Assembly: GCA_014058105.1 (NCBI GenBank)
Contig: JACGCM010002659.1
Location: forward strand, 620,001-684,000
Reading direction: 5' to 3'
From: Kingdonia uniflora
Lineage: Eukaryota; Streptophyta; Magnoliopsida; Ranunculales; Circaeasteraceae
DNA: 64,000 bases
The notes beneath the pieces are model-generated. The model was not told the DNA's origin. It saw only the letters and a program-made list of their open reading frames with translations, and made no database searches. Made by a program: the position numbers and the translations under genes. Positions 35,501 through 50,500 of this stretch are shown in pieces (position 1 is the stretch's first letter; each line of letters begins with the position of its first letter).

Positions 35501-38500
35501 TTTACTTTTCAAATCTGATTGGGGGCTCTTTAAAACCCTAGAATCTTGGTTTTCTTTTTTTAAAGTTTGGTTGCAGAACAAATTTTGCTTCAAGATCAAA
35601 AGATTGGGTTGGATCATATTGCATCTCTCTTCTACATCGTGTAGTTAGTTTGCTAATTTTTCCAGGACTTTGCATCTCTCTCTTTGAAGTTGTTTGATCG
35701 AATCAATTTGGTAGTCGGTGGTAATCTATCTTCGATCTCTTTGATTTGGTATTTCGGATTTGGGATTATGTTCCAAATAATTATTTGTTTATTATGACTG
35801 CTACTCGTGAAGATTCTTTTCATGCAATTAGTACGAAATTATCGGGTGATAACTATACTTATTGGGCGTATGTTATGAAATTTTTTTAATGGGTAGAGAG
35901 ATGTGGGGTTGTGTCTGGGACTAAGGAAGCTCCAGCTGACACTAAAGCTGAGAATTATGCATTGTTGTTTTATGTTTGGGAGATGAATAATTCCAATATT
36001 ATTACTTGGATAAACAACTCTATTAATCAATCTATTGGAGTGCATCTAGCTAAGTTTGATACAACAATTTTTTTTGGGGATTATCTTAAAAAGTTGTATG
36101 TACAGTCCAACTTTGCCAAAAGATATCAGCTAGAATCAGACATTTGGTCAGCTTTACAAGGGGAGAAAAGTATAAAAGAATTTTACTCTGTTATGACAAG
36201 GTTTTGGGATCAGTTAACACTCACAGAACCGTCTAGACTTAGTGCCATAGAGTTGTATTGCACATACAGAGAACAAGAGGGGTTGGTTCAATTTTTTATG
36301 GCACTTCGCTACGATTTTAAGGCGCTTCGTGGTTCCATTCTTCACTGTAATCCGCTTCCTTCAGTTGATTCGGTAGTTAGCGAATTACTAGCCGAAGAAG
36401 TGCGTCTTCAAGCGCATAAGGGAAAGGGTGTTCTTTCGTTACCTAGTCAAACGGTCTTGGCCATTCCGTACAGGTCCTCTCATAATTCACAGAACCGGCA
36501 ACATACTAGTGTTGGTGTTGATGAATGCAGTTTTTGCAAAAAGAAAGGTCACTGGAAAGCACAATGTCCTTCGCTATTAAATAGGGGACAACAAGCTTCA
36601 AAGCAAAGGGATTATCGTACCGCTGCACTTATGCCATCTGAGAATAGGTCACCTTCACCAGCTCCAACATTATCTTCCATTGCTGAGCAGTTGCAGAAAC
36701 TTCTTTCTCCCCATACCACAGCCATTGCAGTCTCTCCATCAATAGGTTTGACCTCTTCAGTTTCTTCAGGTATATCTCATTCCACTTGAATTTTTGATTC
36801 TGGTGCTACGAATCATATGGCTAATGATCCTTATTTGTTCACCTCTCTTATGTCTTTTCCTTCCTCTTTCCCGGTTTTAACTGCCAATGGCACTCCTATG
36901 TCATTGGTAGGTATTGGCTCTAATATTTCTTCTAACTTATCCCTTTCTGATGTATATTGTATTCCTCAACTTGCTGTGAATTTAATATCTGTTAGTCAAT
37001 TATTTGACTCATGATATTTTGTTTTCTTCCACTCGTTGTTTTGTGCAGGATCTTCATTCCCAGAAGCTGATTGGAACGGGCCGTAGAGAGGGAAGACTAA
37101 GTTAGAAACGCTCCATATCCCAGCTATTGCCACTTCTGCATTCTCCGTGGACCTTTCTTCTTTTTGTTTGAGTCCAAAGTCATCTAGTTTTTATTTATCG
37201 CATTCTCGTCTTGGACATATTTCTAATTCTCGCTCAAAATACTTAATTGCTTTTGGAGTTTTGGAGAATTTACCAAGTCATGATATTTCTTATTGTAGTG
37301 GTTACAAACTCGCAAAATTTTCCGCATTACCTTTTAATAAAAGTACATATGTTTCTCTTGCACCTTTTGACTTAATTCATTCTGATGTTTGGGGACCTGC
37401 TCATATTCCTACTAACGGAGGGTTAAAGTATTATGTTTCATTTATAGATGATTTTTCTCGATATTGTTGGGTTTATCGTATGGCCCGTCATTCTGAGTTC
37501 TTGCATATTTTTAACTCCTTTTGTTCTATGATTCAGACACAATACCCTTGTACAATTAAATGTTTTCGATGTGATTTGGGTAGCGAATATACGTCTCATG
37601 GTTTTTCTGATTTTTTAGCTTCTAATGGGACAATACAACAATCTTCTTGTACTGACACGTCTGAACAGAATGGTGTTGTTGAGCGTAAACATCGACACAT
37701 CATTGAGACCGTTAGATCCCTTTTGCTATCTGCTAATGTTCCAAGTGCATTTTGGGGTGAAGCAGGTCTTACTGTTGTCAATTTAATTAATCGAATTTTG
37801 AAAGAATGTGTGGTAAGCTTCCAAATTATTTTTCTTTAAAGGTTTTCGGTTGTACTTGTTTTGTTCTTCGTCCTAAAGTTGAGCGTTCAAAATTATCTGC
37901 TTGTTCTGCAATGTGTGTTTCTAGGTTACGGTGAAGGTCAAAAGGGATATCGTTGTTATGATCCTATTGCACACAAATTATATGTCTCTCGTCATGTAGT
38001 TTTTCTTGAGCATATTCCTTTCTTTTCCAAACTTGTGAGTTCTAGTACATTGAGTAAGTCTTATCTTTTTTACATTGGCCCGTTTCCTGATGATGAGTCT
38101 AGTCAACCTTATGCTCATAAGTTACCTTCTACAGTTGCTCGTCCGCCGATTATTTACACTTACTTGAGTCGAGGAAAGGATGTTTCTTGTGTAGGTACTC
38201 CATCTCTCTTGGCAGACTCTCAAACAGTTTTTGGTAATGTGGAAACTCGCTACCCTCCTCGTGATCGTAAGCCTCTTGATAGTTTTGGTTTCTCTAATAC
38301 TTGTTATTCTACTAATTTTTCTTCCTTTTTAGCATCTATTCACAATTTCTCTGAGCCAACCTCCTATAAGGAGGTTGTTCTTGATCCTCATTGGCAACAG
38401 GCTATGGGTGAAGAACTTACTGCTTTGCATAAGACTAGTACGTGGGAATTGGTTCTTTTGCCTTGCGGTAAAACTGCAGTTAGGTGTCAATGGGTTTATA

Positions 38501-41500
38501 AAATAAAAACTAAGTCATGGTTTCGTAGAGCGGTATAAAGCTAGATTAGTTGCAAAGGGATTTGCACAAGAATATGGGATTGATTATGAGGAAACTTTTG
38601 CTCGTGTTCGCACCTTGATTGCGGTTGCATCTATTCATAAGTGGGTTTCGTCACAATTGGATGTGAAAAATGTTTTTCTTAATGGAGACTTAAACGAGGA
38701 AGTTTACATGGTTCTTCCTCCACGTGTTTCCCACAATCCCGGGGAGGTGTGTAGACTTCAGAAGGCATTGTAGGGTCTCAAACAAGCTCCTCAAGCTTGG
38801 TATGAAAAGTTCTTTTGTAGTGATGGCCGCACTTGGTTTTCGTACTACCGTTCATGATCTAGCTTTGTTCATTCGCTAAACTTCAAATGGACATATTTTT
38901 CTTCTTTTATATGTGGATGATATGATTTTGATAGGTGACGATATAAATGGTATTGTTTTCTTGAAGTTATAATTACAACCAAAATTTGAGATGAAGGATC
39001 TAGGGTTTCTTCTTTATTTTCTTGGCATTGAAGTAGCCTATTATCCCAGAGGATATCATCTTTTTTAGTCCAAGTATGCAACAGATGTTATCTCTCGATC
39101 TCGTCTTACTGATTCGCGGATCGTTGAGACTCCTCTAGAACTAAATGTTCGCTATACTCCTTCTGGCAGTGTTCTTTTGGATGATCCTACCTTATATCGG
39201 GTTATTGTTGGTAGTTTAGTATATCTTACAATCACAAGGCCTGATATTGCTTATGCAGTTCATATTGTTAGTCAATTTGTCTCTCCTCCTACTATTGCTC
39301 ACTGGTCAGCAGTTCTTCGTATTTTACGTTATCTTCGTGGTACTTTATATCAGATTTTGTTACTTCCTTCTATATCTGCTTTAGAACTTCGGGCTTTCTC
39401 TGACGCTGATTCGGCTGGTGATCCCACGGATTGTAAGTCTACCACTGGTTTCTGTATTTTTCTAGGCGACTCTCATTTCCTGGAAAAGTAAGAAGCAAGA
39501 TATAGTCTCTTGTTCTTCTACTGAAGCTGAGTATCGTCTTATGGCTTTGACGACTGCTCAGATAGTTTGGTTGCGTTGGTTACTTGATGATTTGGGCGTT
39601 TCTCTTCCTTCTCCTACACCTATGTATTATGATAACAAGGGTGCTATTCAAATTGCGCATAACTCTGTCTTTCATGAACGTGCCAAGCATATCGAGATTG
39701 ATTGCCATATTACGCGTCATCATTTAGAGCATGGCACAATCTCTTTGCCATTTGTCACTTTTACTATGCAGTTGGCTGATTTCTTCACAAAGTCTCATAC
39801 TATTTTGCGCATCCGTTTTCTTCTTGGCAAACTCTCGATGCTTCTTACTGTACCTTCGTGAGTTTGAAGGGGGGTGTTAGAGTTACATCTATTGTAAGGG
39901 CAATTTAGTCTTTCCCCTTTTTTATGTTTCTGCATATATACTTCTCTGTAGTGAATCTGGTTTCTATAACTTTGATAAAGGATACGATTGTTATCCACTA
40001 TAACCACCTTGTAGTTTGTACATATAATGCCTAAATGGAATAGTGCGGTTAACATATCATTAATAGAGCTCCTTCCCTCTCTATTCCTTACTTTTTCTTT
40101 GACTTACGATCAAGCCTTGAGCCCATCTAGTTTAAAAAATTGACAATACTAGTTCAATATTATAAGTTTCTTTTTCATTTTTAACATTATTATACCTTAA
40201 GGAATACAGAGTAGTTGCACATAAAGGAGGTATCATGCTGAATGCAACAAATTCTTGTCATATGAAGCCTTTAATGGATAAAGACTGCAAATACGTACCT
40301 TGTCCATAATTGTACAAAGAAGTTGCACACCTGTGGGCTGCAAGCTCTCGAACTGGATTGTGCTTATCTAAAATATGCAAACGCAGATATTATCTATGTC
40401 AAGAAAAATTACAGGTGAGCCCACCGCTTACAACAGTATCAAAATTCAAGGCTAGTGGAGCTAAAAAGAATGTAACCAATCCATATTTACCTGATAAGCA
40501 AGTGCAATAAGTTCTTGCATGTGCAATACTAGCCAATCGCCAGTTGATTGTTCCTTAATTGCTTTCCTTGCTAAAGAGAGGTCGAAATGAGCAGGATTTT
40601 TTCCAACCGCTGCAGGTAGATGGCTCAAACACCTATATAGTTCAAAATACTGTAAGTACAGGACAGCTAAAAACTCAATATTAAGAAAATAAATATGCAA
40701 ACGGAAGTGAATTATGAAATATGTATATATCAATATATGATATAGGAATGATATGTTTTCTCGTATCCTCTCACATATAGCCAAGTCACCCATCTACAGT
40801 ATATAACTGACTCTGCGGAGCAAGCCAGGCTAGGTACCTAGTGTACCATATGTATATAAAAAGATTAAAGAATTATATTCTCGTGTACGTATTCTCTGCC
40901 CCCCCCCCTCCCCCCCCCCCCCCCCCCCCCCCAGGAAGAAGGGGTAATACAATTTGATCAGCAGAAATGCAAAAGGAGGCCGGAAGATCAGGGCCTTCGT
41001 TCGCTTCTCTAAGGTTATGATAAATCTTGCACTCAGCGAGAGAGTCCACCATGTACCAAATCTCCTCAATCATGTGAAGACAACTCCAAGGGGGGGCCTT
41101 CTACTTAGTATTGTAGGATACCATATGCTCAGAATATATGCCTAGAAAAATTTACCTAAGGCCGACATTTGTGTAGCAGTATCAAACCTCTCCAAATTGT
41201 CTCCATTTCGTACACCAAAACAGAATTCCGAATAGATTGCCCTTTAAACCCAAGAAGACCATCACCTTTCCAGTCCCAGAAGGTCCCCCCAAACCCTTCC
41301 CTGCTAGAATAATAAGACCCAACATTATTTAAGAGCCATAGTCATTGAGGTGTGGACTGCCACTTGCACTGTCTAGTCTTAGGAAGATAAAACAAAGGAT
41401 GAAAAGTCCACTTATGACAAAATGCCCTGTTTCTAGATATGTCATCCATCCTCACAATTATTCCCTTAAATCGAGCTCTGGTATCTTCAATAATATTCCT

Positions 41501-44500
41501 TAACACCTGAGTTTATGTGCTGTTTGAGTTTCTGAAAATTCGACTGCTCCTCCCCTTCCACACATTAAAGATAAATGAGCAGTAACAGGACAATATTATT
41601 CAAATTGGTTGTCAACTCAGCCATAATCGGTTGAACTAGAGAAAAACTACTCTTAGGTCATAGTGTTTGCATTGCACCAATAGTTCTGACATTGTTATAC
41701 CCTTTCAAAGAAGATCTACTAAAGACAACACTAAAATTAAAATACATACTTTACAGCAGTGCTAGATTAATGTTGGCATAGTTAACTTGAAGTGTATTAT
41801 CATTATATGGAAATTAATCAATTATTGATGCAAAGATAATTAAGTTAAAGGTTTACTCATGCAATAGCCCGGTATTAGGGAAACTATAAAAGTAAATGAA
41901 GCATAGAACTAGAGCGATATGAATAAGATCGTGCAACACGTACTCTGCAGCAAAAGCCCTAGTACGGTATCTGAGATGACTATCTCTTTTGTGATTTACA
42001 CCATAGATATCTGTGGCAAAACCTTGCACTTTCATCTCTTGTGCACTACCAACCATATTGTCAACATCTTCCCCATAATCTGACTCAGTCTTACCATCAG
42101 AACCATTTGTAGGATCATGTTTTGATCTAATTTCGATCCCAGCATTTTTGGTTGGTGCAGTAGCAAGAACCTAGACAGAAAATTTTCAGAATTAATTAGA
42201 ACTTACATTGAAATGAAAAAAAGTGATAACCTTTGGAACAAACACGACTTTACCCAATTAAAAGAAAAATATCATATTAGATCAATTAGATGACGATTAC
42301 ATGTTTAATTTAGAAGTCAACTGTCCCTTAGCTCAAGTTAGTGGAACTTCTAGAGAAACCTACTGTATTTGATTTTGATTTACTGAGATAATTACTACTC
42401 AGACAACTACTAAATTAGGAAATATTTATTTCTAAGTCTCTCTTTATATTCCTTGCTATTAATTTTTATTTATAGTAAATATAATTTATTGATAATCTCA
42501 AGACAAACTTTCCTAGGTGAAAAGCATACAACCCGAAGGCAAAGAAAGAAGAAAAAGCAAAACAGAAGCCACGTGTTATCAAGTTGGACCCACTATAACT
42601 AATTTGTCCCAGCACAATGCAAGATCTTCAAGCCTCACTCCCTTCATATGTGTAGCAATGGTGATACAAAAATAAAATTGTTACGTAAATCTCAAAGATA
42701 ATCACTTCCATGGTCTTAGTCTTCATTTCGAAGAGTATATCATTCATTTCCTCCCACAAAACCCATCCAATTGCGTACGGAGTGAGATCCCACGAAACTA
42801 CCAATCTTCCATCGACTTGGCTAATACCACTACACTTTCAGAGATGTGATAAAACCCCGGTCAAAAGCCCATGAGACACCAAAAATGTTACGATAGGAAT
42901 TCCAAATTTCTAACACAACCGAGCAATGTAAGAAGAATAAGTTACCAATGGACTTATCCACTAAACTACAAAGTAAGCACAATGGGTCTACTTCCATACC
43001 TCTGATCATAAGTTCATCTATTTGTCGTTGTTCGTCCCCCCCTCCCCCCCCCTCCTCCCCAACAACAGAAGGCTACTTTTGACCCGATCTCCTTCCAACA
43101 AACCACCGACTCAGAAGTCCACCTGCCTTGCCCCCAACGCTCATAGCTTGTCCCAAGTGATCATACAGACTTCACTTAAATTTTTCATTGTCGACGCATT
43201 TCCATATCAACTCATCTTCACCCTCTTGAAGCAAAACCGACGTAACATTTTGAATCACAGAGCCAAGGTCCTCCATATCCCGAGCAAAAATATTTCACCA
43301 AAAGTGGAAATTTCAACTTGACATGACCCCCTCTATTTCATATATAGCTCCTTCACTCTCCCATGCTTTAGATCACATGCATTGTATAAAGAAGGATAAC
43401 CAAAGCAAGATGTCCTGAATCACATCATACATCATGCCAAAAATTAATCCTCTCCTCATCCCGATGTTGATATTGATGTTTTTTTTAAACTTATCCTATG
43501 TGTTGTTGAAGATCATTCTTCATAATCCTAGTCCATACATGATATTAGGCTTATCCAGAAGCCATGTAAACTCTTGTATCCCATTGCTTTGATCACCTCT
43601 GCCCATAACCCGTCCATGTCATTATAATACCTAACCTCCAAAGCCACTTTCCAAGCAACGCGATATTCATTCCAAAAAGAATTTAAACCCCAATCCACCT
43701 TTTGATTTTATAAATTATCAGGAGGTTTATTCCTATCACAAAATCCCTCCATTTCTTAGATTAGTAGCAACACTTATTCGAGGAGGTTTTAACGGCTTAT
43801 CACTGATAACATGTGCAATTGGCTAGCGTGTTGTTCAGATAGGTTGCGGTGGGAATGCTACTTAACACATGCAAAATATAATCCCTCAATATTTTATTTC
43901 CATAAAAAGACGAAGGCACACTCCTAAACAAAAACCTCGCCAAACTTTAAAAGGACACGTAGAAATTGTCCTTTGATAAAGAATGGGTAAGTACTATGTA
44001 ACTAAATGAAAACCTTGAACTCCTTAGATTCAAAGAACCTCACAACCTAAATTGGACTAAGACGAACCTCCTAATCCGTCTACAAAATGGGGCACTTGTA
44101 ATAGTATAGTATTAGAGCAAAGATTGGTTGTACTTAACATGGAAGGATTGTAATAGTTTCACATCATGTCCGGAGTGAGAATTATTCATACGCTCCGTTA
44201 GCACCGAGGCCTTTCCTGGAATATTAAAACGTCAGATCTCCATTTGGAAGGTTGGTAAGTAGGATAATACTGGGGGTGGGGAACATATCTGATTGCTTTC
44301 TTGTCTCAAAACCTCAAACTTGGAATTAAATGTTGTTTTATCCGAAGAAAACCTAGCCTCTGCTACCTAGATTGGTCACTAGGTTAACCAACGCATCCAT
44401 TTCCACAAAAGGTAGTCTCGAAAGAAGAATTTCTTGTCAAAAATGGAAACATGAGAGAGGGAAAAAAAACTCCGACTGCTTGCTTACAATAGAAACCCTC

Positions 44501-47500
44501 ACCCCCCTCCCCCCCCCCCCTAATACAACACTCACACGAAATAGTGGACTTTTTTAGCTTTATCCTCATTCATCTCTGCGGTAAAATTCCTTTTGTTGTT
44601 TTCTTTTTTGATCATAGTGTGGATAGCTTGAAAAGATGTTGAACCAATAATTTTAAATGTGGGTTCTTATTGTGGGCATTGACATGTGGCTTTCAAAAAT
44701 CTATTTAAATGACTGACTTTGACACTAACAATAGTGTTGCCTACGAGGAGCTTGATTAATGGGATGTTGTAGGTCATAGCAACGAGTATTGAATCAAACT
44801 TTTGCTGCCAACAAAAAATTGCCGCAAGTCTTCAGTCATTTTCCCACCATGTAGCGGTATACTAGTATAATCTAATCGAATTTTTGACTTATATAAGCCT
44901 CCACTAGTAAAAAAAAATATCACACAATCCTTAAAAATTAATTACATACTCGTCCCTAGGTTTGTCTCAAGATATTTTGCAAAAGTACCTCATTAAGGCA
45001 AGTAGGGAGATTCACAAAAGTCCTCCAATTATCATTTGAGTATTGTCAAGTAGAAAGTTGAATTGTTCCCCGACGAAGTAATTTAGGAGTTCGAGGGGGC
45101 TTCTTTAAGGAGATCCCTCCCGTACACACACAATATGGTTGCAGGGCAACATAATAGGATGATCAATAGGGTTGTGTTCATGACTTCATGCAGATATGAA
45201 GGGACTTAAGGTTGACCAAGATCAAGTAAAGGTGAGGCATCTTGAGTGCGGAAATGATACCATAATGTCTGTTGGAGCGTTTATGCATCAGTTTGGAGGT
45301 TCCTTCCTAGTCTTCTGTGTTGTTTTCAGATTGTGTGTGATATTTGCATTAGAGTTGGTAAAGGAGTGAAGGGTGTGGAAATGAGTGATGAAGATTAGCA
45401 AGAGTTTTAAAAAAGGAGTTAAGATTAGAATTAGAGTTGGTAATAAGGTGAATTCTTCTAAGAATAGTGACTTCTTGACTCTTTTTTTTAGCAAAAGATA
45501 AGATTGAATAAATGAAATAAGGTGATTTCTCGACTCGTCGCTTAAAGATGTGTATCCTATGTTTTTTTTAATCAATAAGTGTTAAGTGCAAGAGGTGTTA
45601 AAGCTGAATCGTACTAGTATGTCTTAGAATCTCAGCTTTTATCGAAACTTGAATGATTGGGAATATGATCTTGTTAATCCTATTTTATATAAGGCAACTA
45701 ATTTTTGCCATCATCCTGACGAACAGGACAAGACATTCCGATTGATTGTGCCAAAGATGTGTTCTTTAGGCAGACATTGGCAAAAAAATAATAATCATTT
45801 TCTTCATTTATCATTCCTATAAAAGAAAATTTTGGTTCCCAAGGCGTCATCGGTTTTTTTTGTTTGGACGTTGTTCATAGATAAAACTCTTACTATCAAA
45901 AGTCTTAGTTGTCAGTTTTTACGAAATCAAAAGCAAAGATGCTAAGTGAACTTATAGACAAATATCTTTAATGAGCCGCACAAAAACTTACTATTTTACG
46001 ACATATTGATATCCAATGCGACGGGCATGAAGGGCATGAGACATAAAGCAATCGATTTATAGTGGCACGCACCAAATTTCCTATCCTACAAGAATAAAGA
46101 GATTTTAAGACACAAGTACAGCAAGAAAGCGTCAATAATGTTTGTGTGTGTCGGGTGGGGGTCGTCCATGATGATGTAATTATGCTCTTTTTTTCACGCA
46201 TAAACAAAAGTTCTTCTACTAGGCGAGAGAGAGAGAGAGAGAGAGAGAGACTATATCAAAAACATATGTTGTTGATGGTGATCAAGTCAACTAAATAACA
46301 TTGAGTTTGGGATTTGAAATCCGAACATATGCTGCTGGGCACAAAAACATTAAGGTTCTGGTGAGGATGGGACATGGACAATATGTGTTCCCAAGTTCAG
46401 GATTTTGAAATTCCAGTGAAGCTCGTCAACTCCATCTTTCAAGTATACTGGAGGTTTTTCAGTAATTTTTCGAACTCAATCTTCTTCCCTGCCTATGACA
46501 CACATACTCCATAATGGGTGATACATCGTGCTGGATAATAGATTAAACTGATGTATCACCTATCAGGGTTATATCCAGCTGTACCTGGGTATCACGGTTC
46601 TAAGCACATATAGGTTTTTTCAGTGTAGGTACGCTTCTGCTCATCAACCAGGACAACCGTCAAAGACCACGGTAAGAATACTTATTTGAACACCCAAAAC
46701 TTAAAAATCACAAACCAGGGAGAAAACCATACTCAGAATCAGTTTCTTCATCAAGCATGTGGAATAAATTCTCTTCTATTGGCTCATCAATAATAGCAAC
46801 CTGAAAAAATAGACTGTCAGTGCCTTATCTGATGACTCTAGGTTAATAATAAGAAAACAGTAAGGCTTATTTATACTGTCAATTTCACATCGATAGTGCC
46901 GAGTATAAGAACTCGTTCCAGGGACACAACAATGATTTTGGGGGACTTTATTAACCCATTAGTATAATTTAGAATTTGCAAAAAGACACTTACAATCATA
47001 CTACATTCTGCTAAGGACTTGCAAATTGTATTCTATGTTCATCATCCAGTGCAAAAATATGGAACAGTACTTCTCCCAAATATATCGAAAAATGATTAAT
47101 TTCATAAGTGGACTGAACTAGGTTTCCTTATTTTATCTTTTAAAAGGAGCTATCCTCCTCCATTGTCAGAATAGATTATTGAGAAATTAAACAAATTTTG
47201 TATTTGTTAGAGAATTTCATATTATTACTGGTGTCTTCAATTTGTAGCTTCTGCCTAATTATCACCCTAACTACACTCTGGCATGGGGGTTATTGTACGA
47301 CCAACGGTATGCACCATCACACCTGAAATTTCCTTCGATCTTGTTTCTAAGAGACTACTCCACACCCACTCATACTTGGGCTCCCAAGAGAAGCCCATCA
47401 CGGTTTATTTTAATCTCATCATACCAAGGGATAATCCAATTACAGTACACAATTAGATCCTAGGAAGCTTTCCAGGCTTAGAAGTTACCACTAACCTTGA

Positions 47501-50500
47501 GAGGATGATTAGGTCATGTGGAGTGTTAGTCATTAGGTTTAGGATATCACGGAACTTTCTCAGATCTTGAGCTGATGCTCTATCTGCTGTTATAGCCAGC
47601 TGTGTTCCAATTATAAAAGAAACTGCTAACTTATAAGTGTAGGTGAGTATTGTTAAGTAATATTTTGAGTTATATAACTTTTCGTCAAAGTACATAGTCA
47701 TATATGTAGTGCACCTCCACTTAAGAAAAAATTGAACGTTCTTTACGAAGTAGCTAAGTTTAAGTTCAAGAATCAATTAATATACCCATACAAGCTAGTT
47801 TGGGCACAATCTTCGATTGAATATAGCTTCTTTCATCATCCATATAAAAAAGAACGGACTATTGAAAAAAAATTAATGATCTTGGCTTCGTTATATATAC
47901 TTCAGGACCGGAGCTTCGCTTTAAGAAATGATCAAATGCCAACAGGAAGCAAAGAAAATTATCCTCCCATGAGACATGGAAGGCAGTGACAAGTGGCTGA
48001 CCTACAAGACACTTCCAGATATCGCGCCTATGAACTAGGAGCTTACATCGGAGAAAGTAGAAATGAAGATAGAGATGACGACGTTGGCCTTAGCGCACTC
48101 CAGAGGCATACAAAGAAACAGAGCCAGTGAGGATGGTGATGGCAGAAGGATCAAATGGTCAACTAATGACTAATGAGACTAGGCCCTATCACAGAAAACC
48201 TAGGGAATGGGCCATGAAGACATACAGAGCAAGTTGATCAGAAGGAGGGTACAGTTTAAGATATGGATTACTAGCTGAAGAGTACGGTGAGGACTCCGCC
48301 TGTGATATGGAGCTTTTATAAGATAGTAGCTCGATATTCAGACATTGAAATAGAAAGGGTTACGTAGATGCAGCACATTTTATTTGCTAATTTGTTGTAC
48401 TGTTATTCTTTTCTTGTGAGTGTGACTCTTTCTCCATTCACATTTCAATGGTATATGCATGTAACATATGTTTCTATAATTTGGATGTTTCTTACGCATA
48501 GTTTTCAATTAGGTATATGAGCATATTTTGTTGCAGGCACGATGCATACAATCAAGGAACAGGGAGTAGTTTCACTATATATAAGTGTGTCAGGTGAGAT
48601 GCATTGTGTGCCATCGTATATTTAAAATACACAAGATGCTATACGGAATCACATCATCAAGTACATACCACACTTGAAAATATAGGTAGTGATATAACTG
48701 GTAAAACGTTAGCATTGATTCATCAGGTATAATTTTCATTGATAAAGAAGAAATTTAACTATCTTTAGTGTTTCAATTGTGGTGGATAAGTAGGGTCAAA
48801 AACAGAGGCAAACCTACTTCAACTCACTAGAGTTGAAATAACATTAATTATGATAAAATATATCATGGTGATGAGATTTGAGATAAGAAAGTAAAGTAAT
48901 CTCAACAATTATTAGTTTCTTACCGGATCTTTTTCAATTAGATGTCGCAGAGTAGAAACAGCTAAGTGCCTCAGAATTGGCTGTAGTAAAGTTAAATAGA
49001 TATGGTACTGTTTCAATAAATTGTTCAAATTAAGCGTAACTGCCACAAAATACATATTCACAGCAATACCTGTCTTGCAGACAGAGTCGGAAGAAGAGTT
49101 TTAACATGCGAGTGCATTGAAACTGCTTGTGGAGCGAAAAGGATAAGTTGTTGTGTGAAACGAATGCTCCTGCCGATTTAATATCTAATAATTAGCACCG
49201 ACATACTCAAATGGAGGAAAAAGACCATATATGACGAGAAAAGAAAGAAAAGGGCAACGTACTCAAGAAGAGTTGCAGTTTCTTGCCCTGAGCTTATCTC
49301 TGCAACAACGGACTGCAATGGGCAATTTACTCAGTTAGGTGGATTGATAAATACTTGTCATGAACTAAAAAGAACCAGTATATTTCACAATTGAGGATGA
49401 TTTCAAATTTAAGCAAAGGAATACGAATTTAAGATTTATTACAAAATTAAACCTTGCAACGTGAAAAGAAAATGCTTCCAGGGGCGAGCTCAGGACCAAG
49501 AACAGCAACAATTGCATTTATAAGGCGGCCAATCCCTTGGCGAAGATCAACTCGTCCATTGTCCTCAGACAATAGAATTTCCATAGCAAGTAAGAGCGTT
49601 GCCTGTTAATATTTGGAAAATATACATTAATATCAACAAAATTATATGTATGAGATTTTAACACTGAGTAGAAGGGCCTATTGCATGATCTCCACTTATA
49701 TTTAAAAAATCTCCTTTCTAACTTGTCATTACTCTTTTGAGGTGGGGGTGGGCGGACTCTAACAAGGGACAATTTGAACCGGAATGGCATGGATGTGCCT
49801 AGCATATGTATTCTTTATGGGGATGGGGGTGGAATCAAATAACCACATATCCATTGCTCCTTTATACATAGCATTTGGTGCCATTTTATGTTCCTTTTTG
49901 GGCCTTTGGGGTTGATTGGGAAGGGTGTTCTTAAGGAATTTTGTAATGTCATTAAAGGCTAGAGGAAGGGTGCACTCAAGGAAAAAGTGACCAAGCCTTG
50001 TGGATTCTTATTCCAAATGCTATTGAGTGGATAATTTGGAGAGAGCATAATGCAAGAGATTCCAACACCGGAGGAAGTTCTATTAATATTCTTGGAACTA
50101 TTCGGCATTGGGTTAAACTTTGGTAAAGTTTCAGCAAAGGAAACTTTTGTGTATTCAATTCTCTTTTACAAACTTTAACTAAACTCAAAAAATGTAGGTG
50201 AAATTTCATAAATAAAAAACTTCTGAGACCCCATAACAGCAATAAAAAAGATTATTCCCCAATTATCAGTAGTATATTACTAGCATCCAGTCATTATTTC
50301 ATGAAACTATAAATTACCTGAACTTGGGACACGTAGGATAAACCAGCAGCTTCTATTGTCAAAAGAAGTCCATGCAAGGACCAAATCTGTAAGCCAGCAT
50401 TTGTACTTTTAGCTAATAATGAAATTGAGTTTACAGTTGCAGGCACTAAAGTCGACAATGCCATTCCTCCTGCACTGCATTATAAAACTCAAATTAATCT

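Larger units (their letters stand above)
35300..39996 (+). mobile_element. Copia LTR retrotransposon, defective, antisense to SWEETIE
   Basis: Complete structure in the 6-kb intron 34311-40298. It has a 5' LTR (35300-35410), a tRNA-Met-type primer site TGGTATCGAGCC from 35411, a purine tract GAAGGGGGG before the 3' LTR (39875-39996), and ACTAT target duplications (35295-35299, 39997-40001). Coding order from 35794: gag with zinc knuckle CxxCxxxGHxxxxC (about 36526-36567), protease DSGATNHM (about 36797), integrase (GAG_pre HSRLGHIS; rve domain 37370-37790; NGVVERKHR), reverse transcriptase with YVDDM (about 38910) and RNase H ending in the ADFFTK region (39785). The order PR-INT-RT-RH defines Copia. 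It is defective: a lost base truncates gag near 35889, TGA replaces Trp before the protease (about 36787), and pol has several shifts. Confidence 0.95.

Noticed and set aside
40830..41073. Glycine-rich protein on the minus strand
   Set aside because: The glycine run is only the translation of the poly(C)/poly(G) tract attached to a LINE RNase H fragment.
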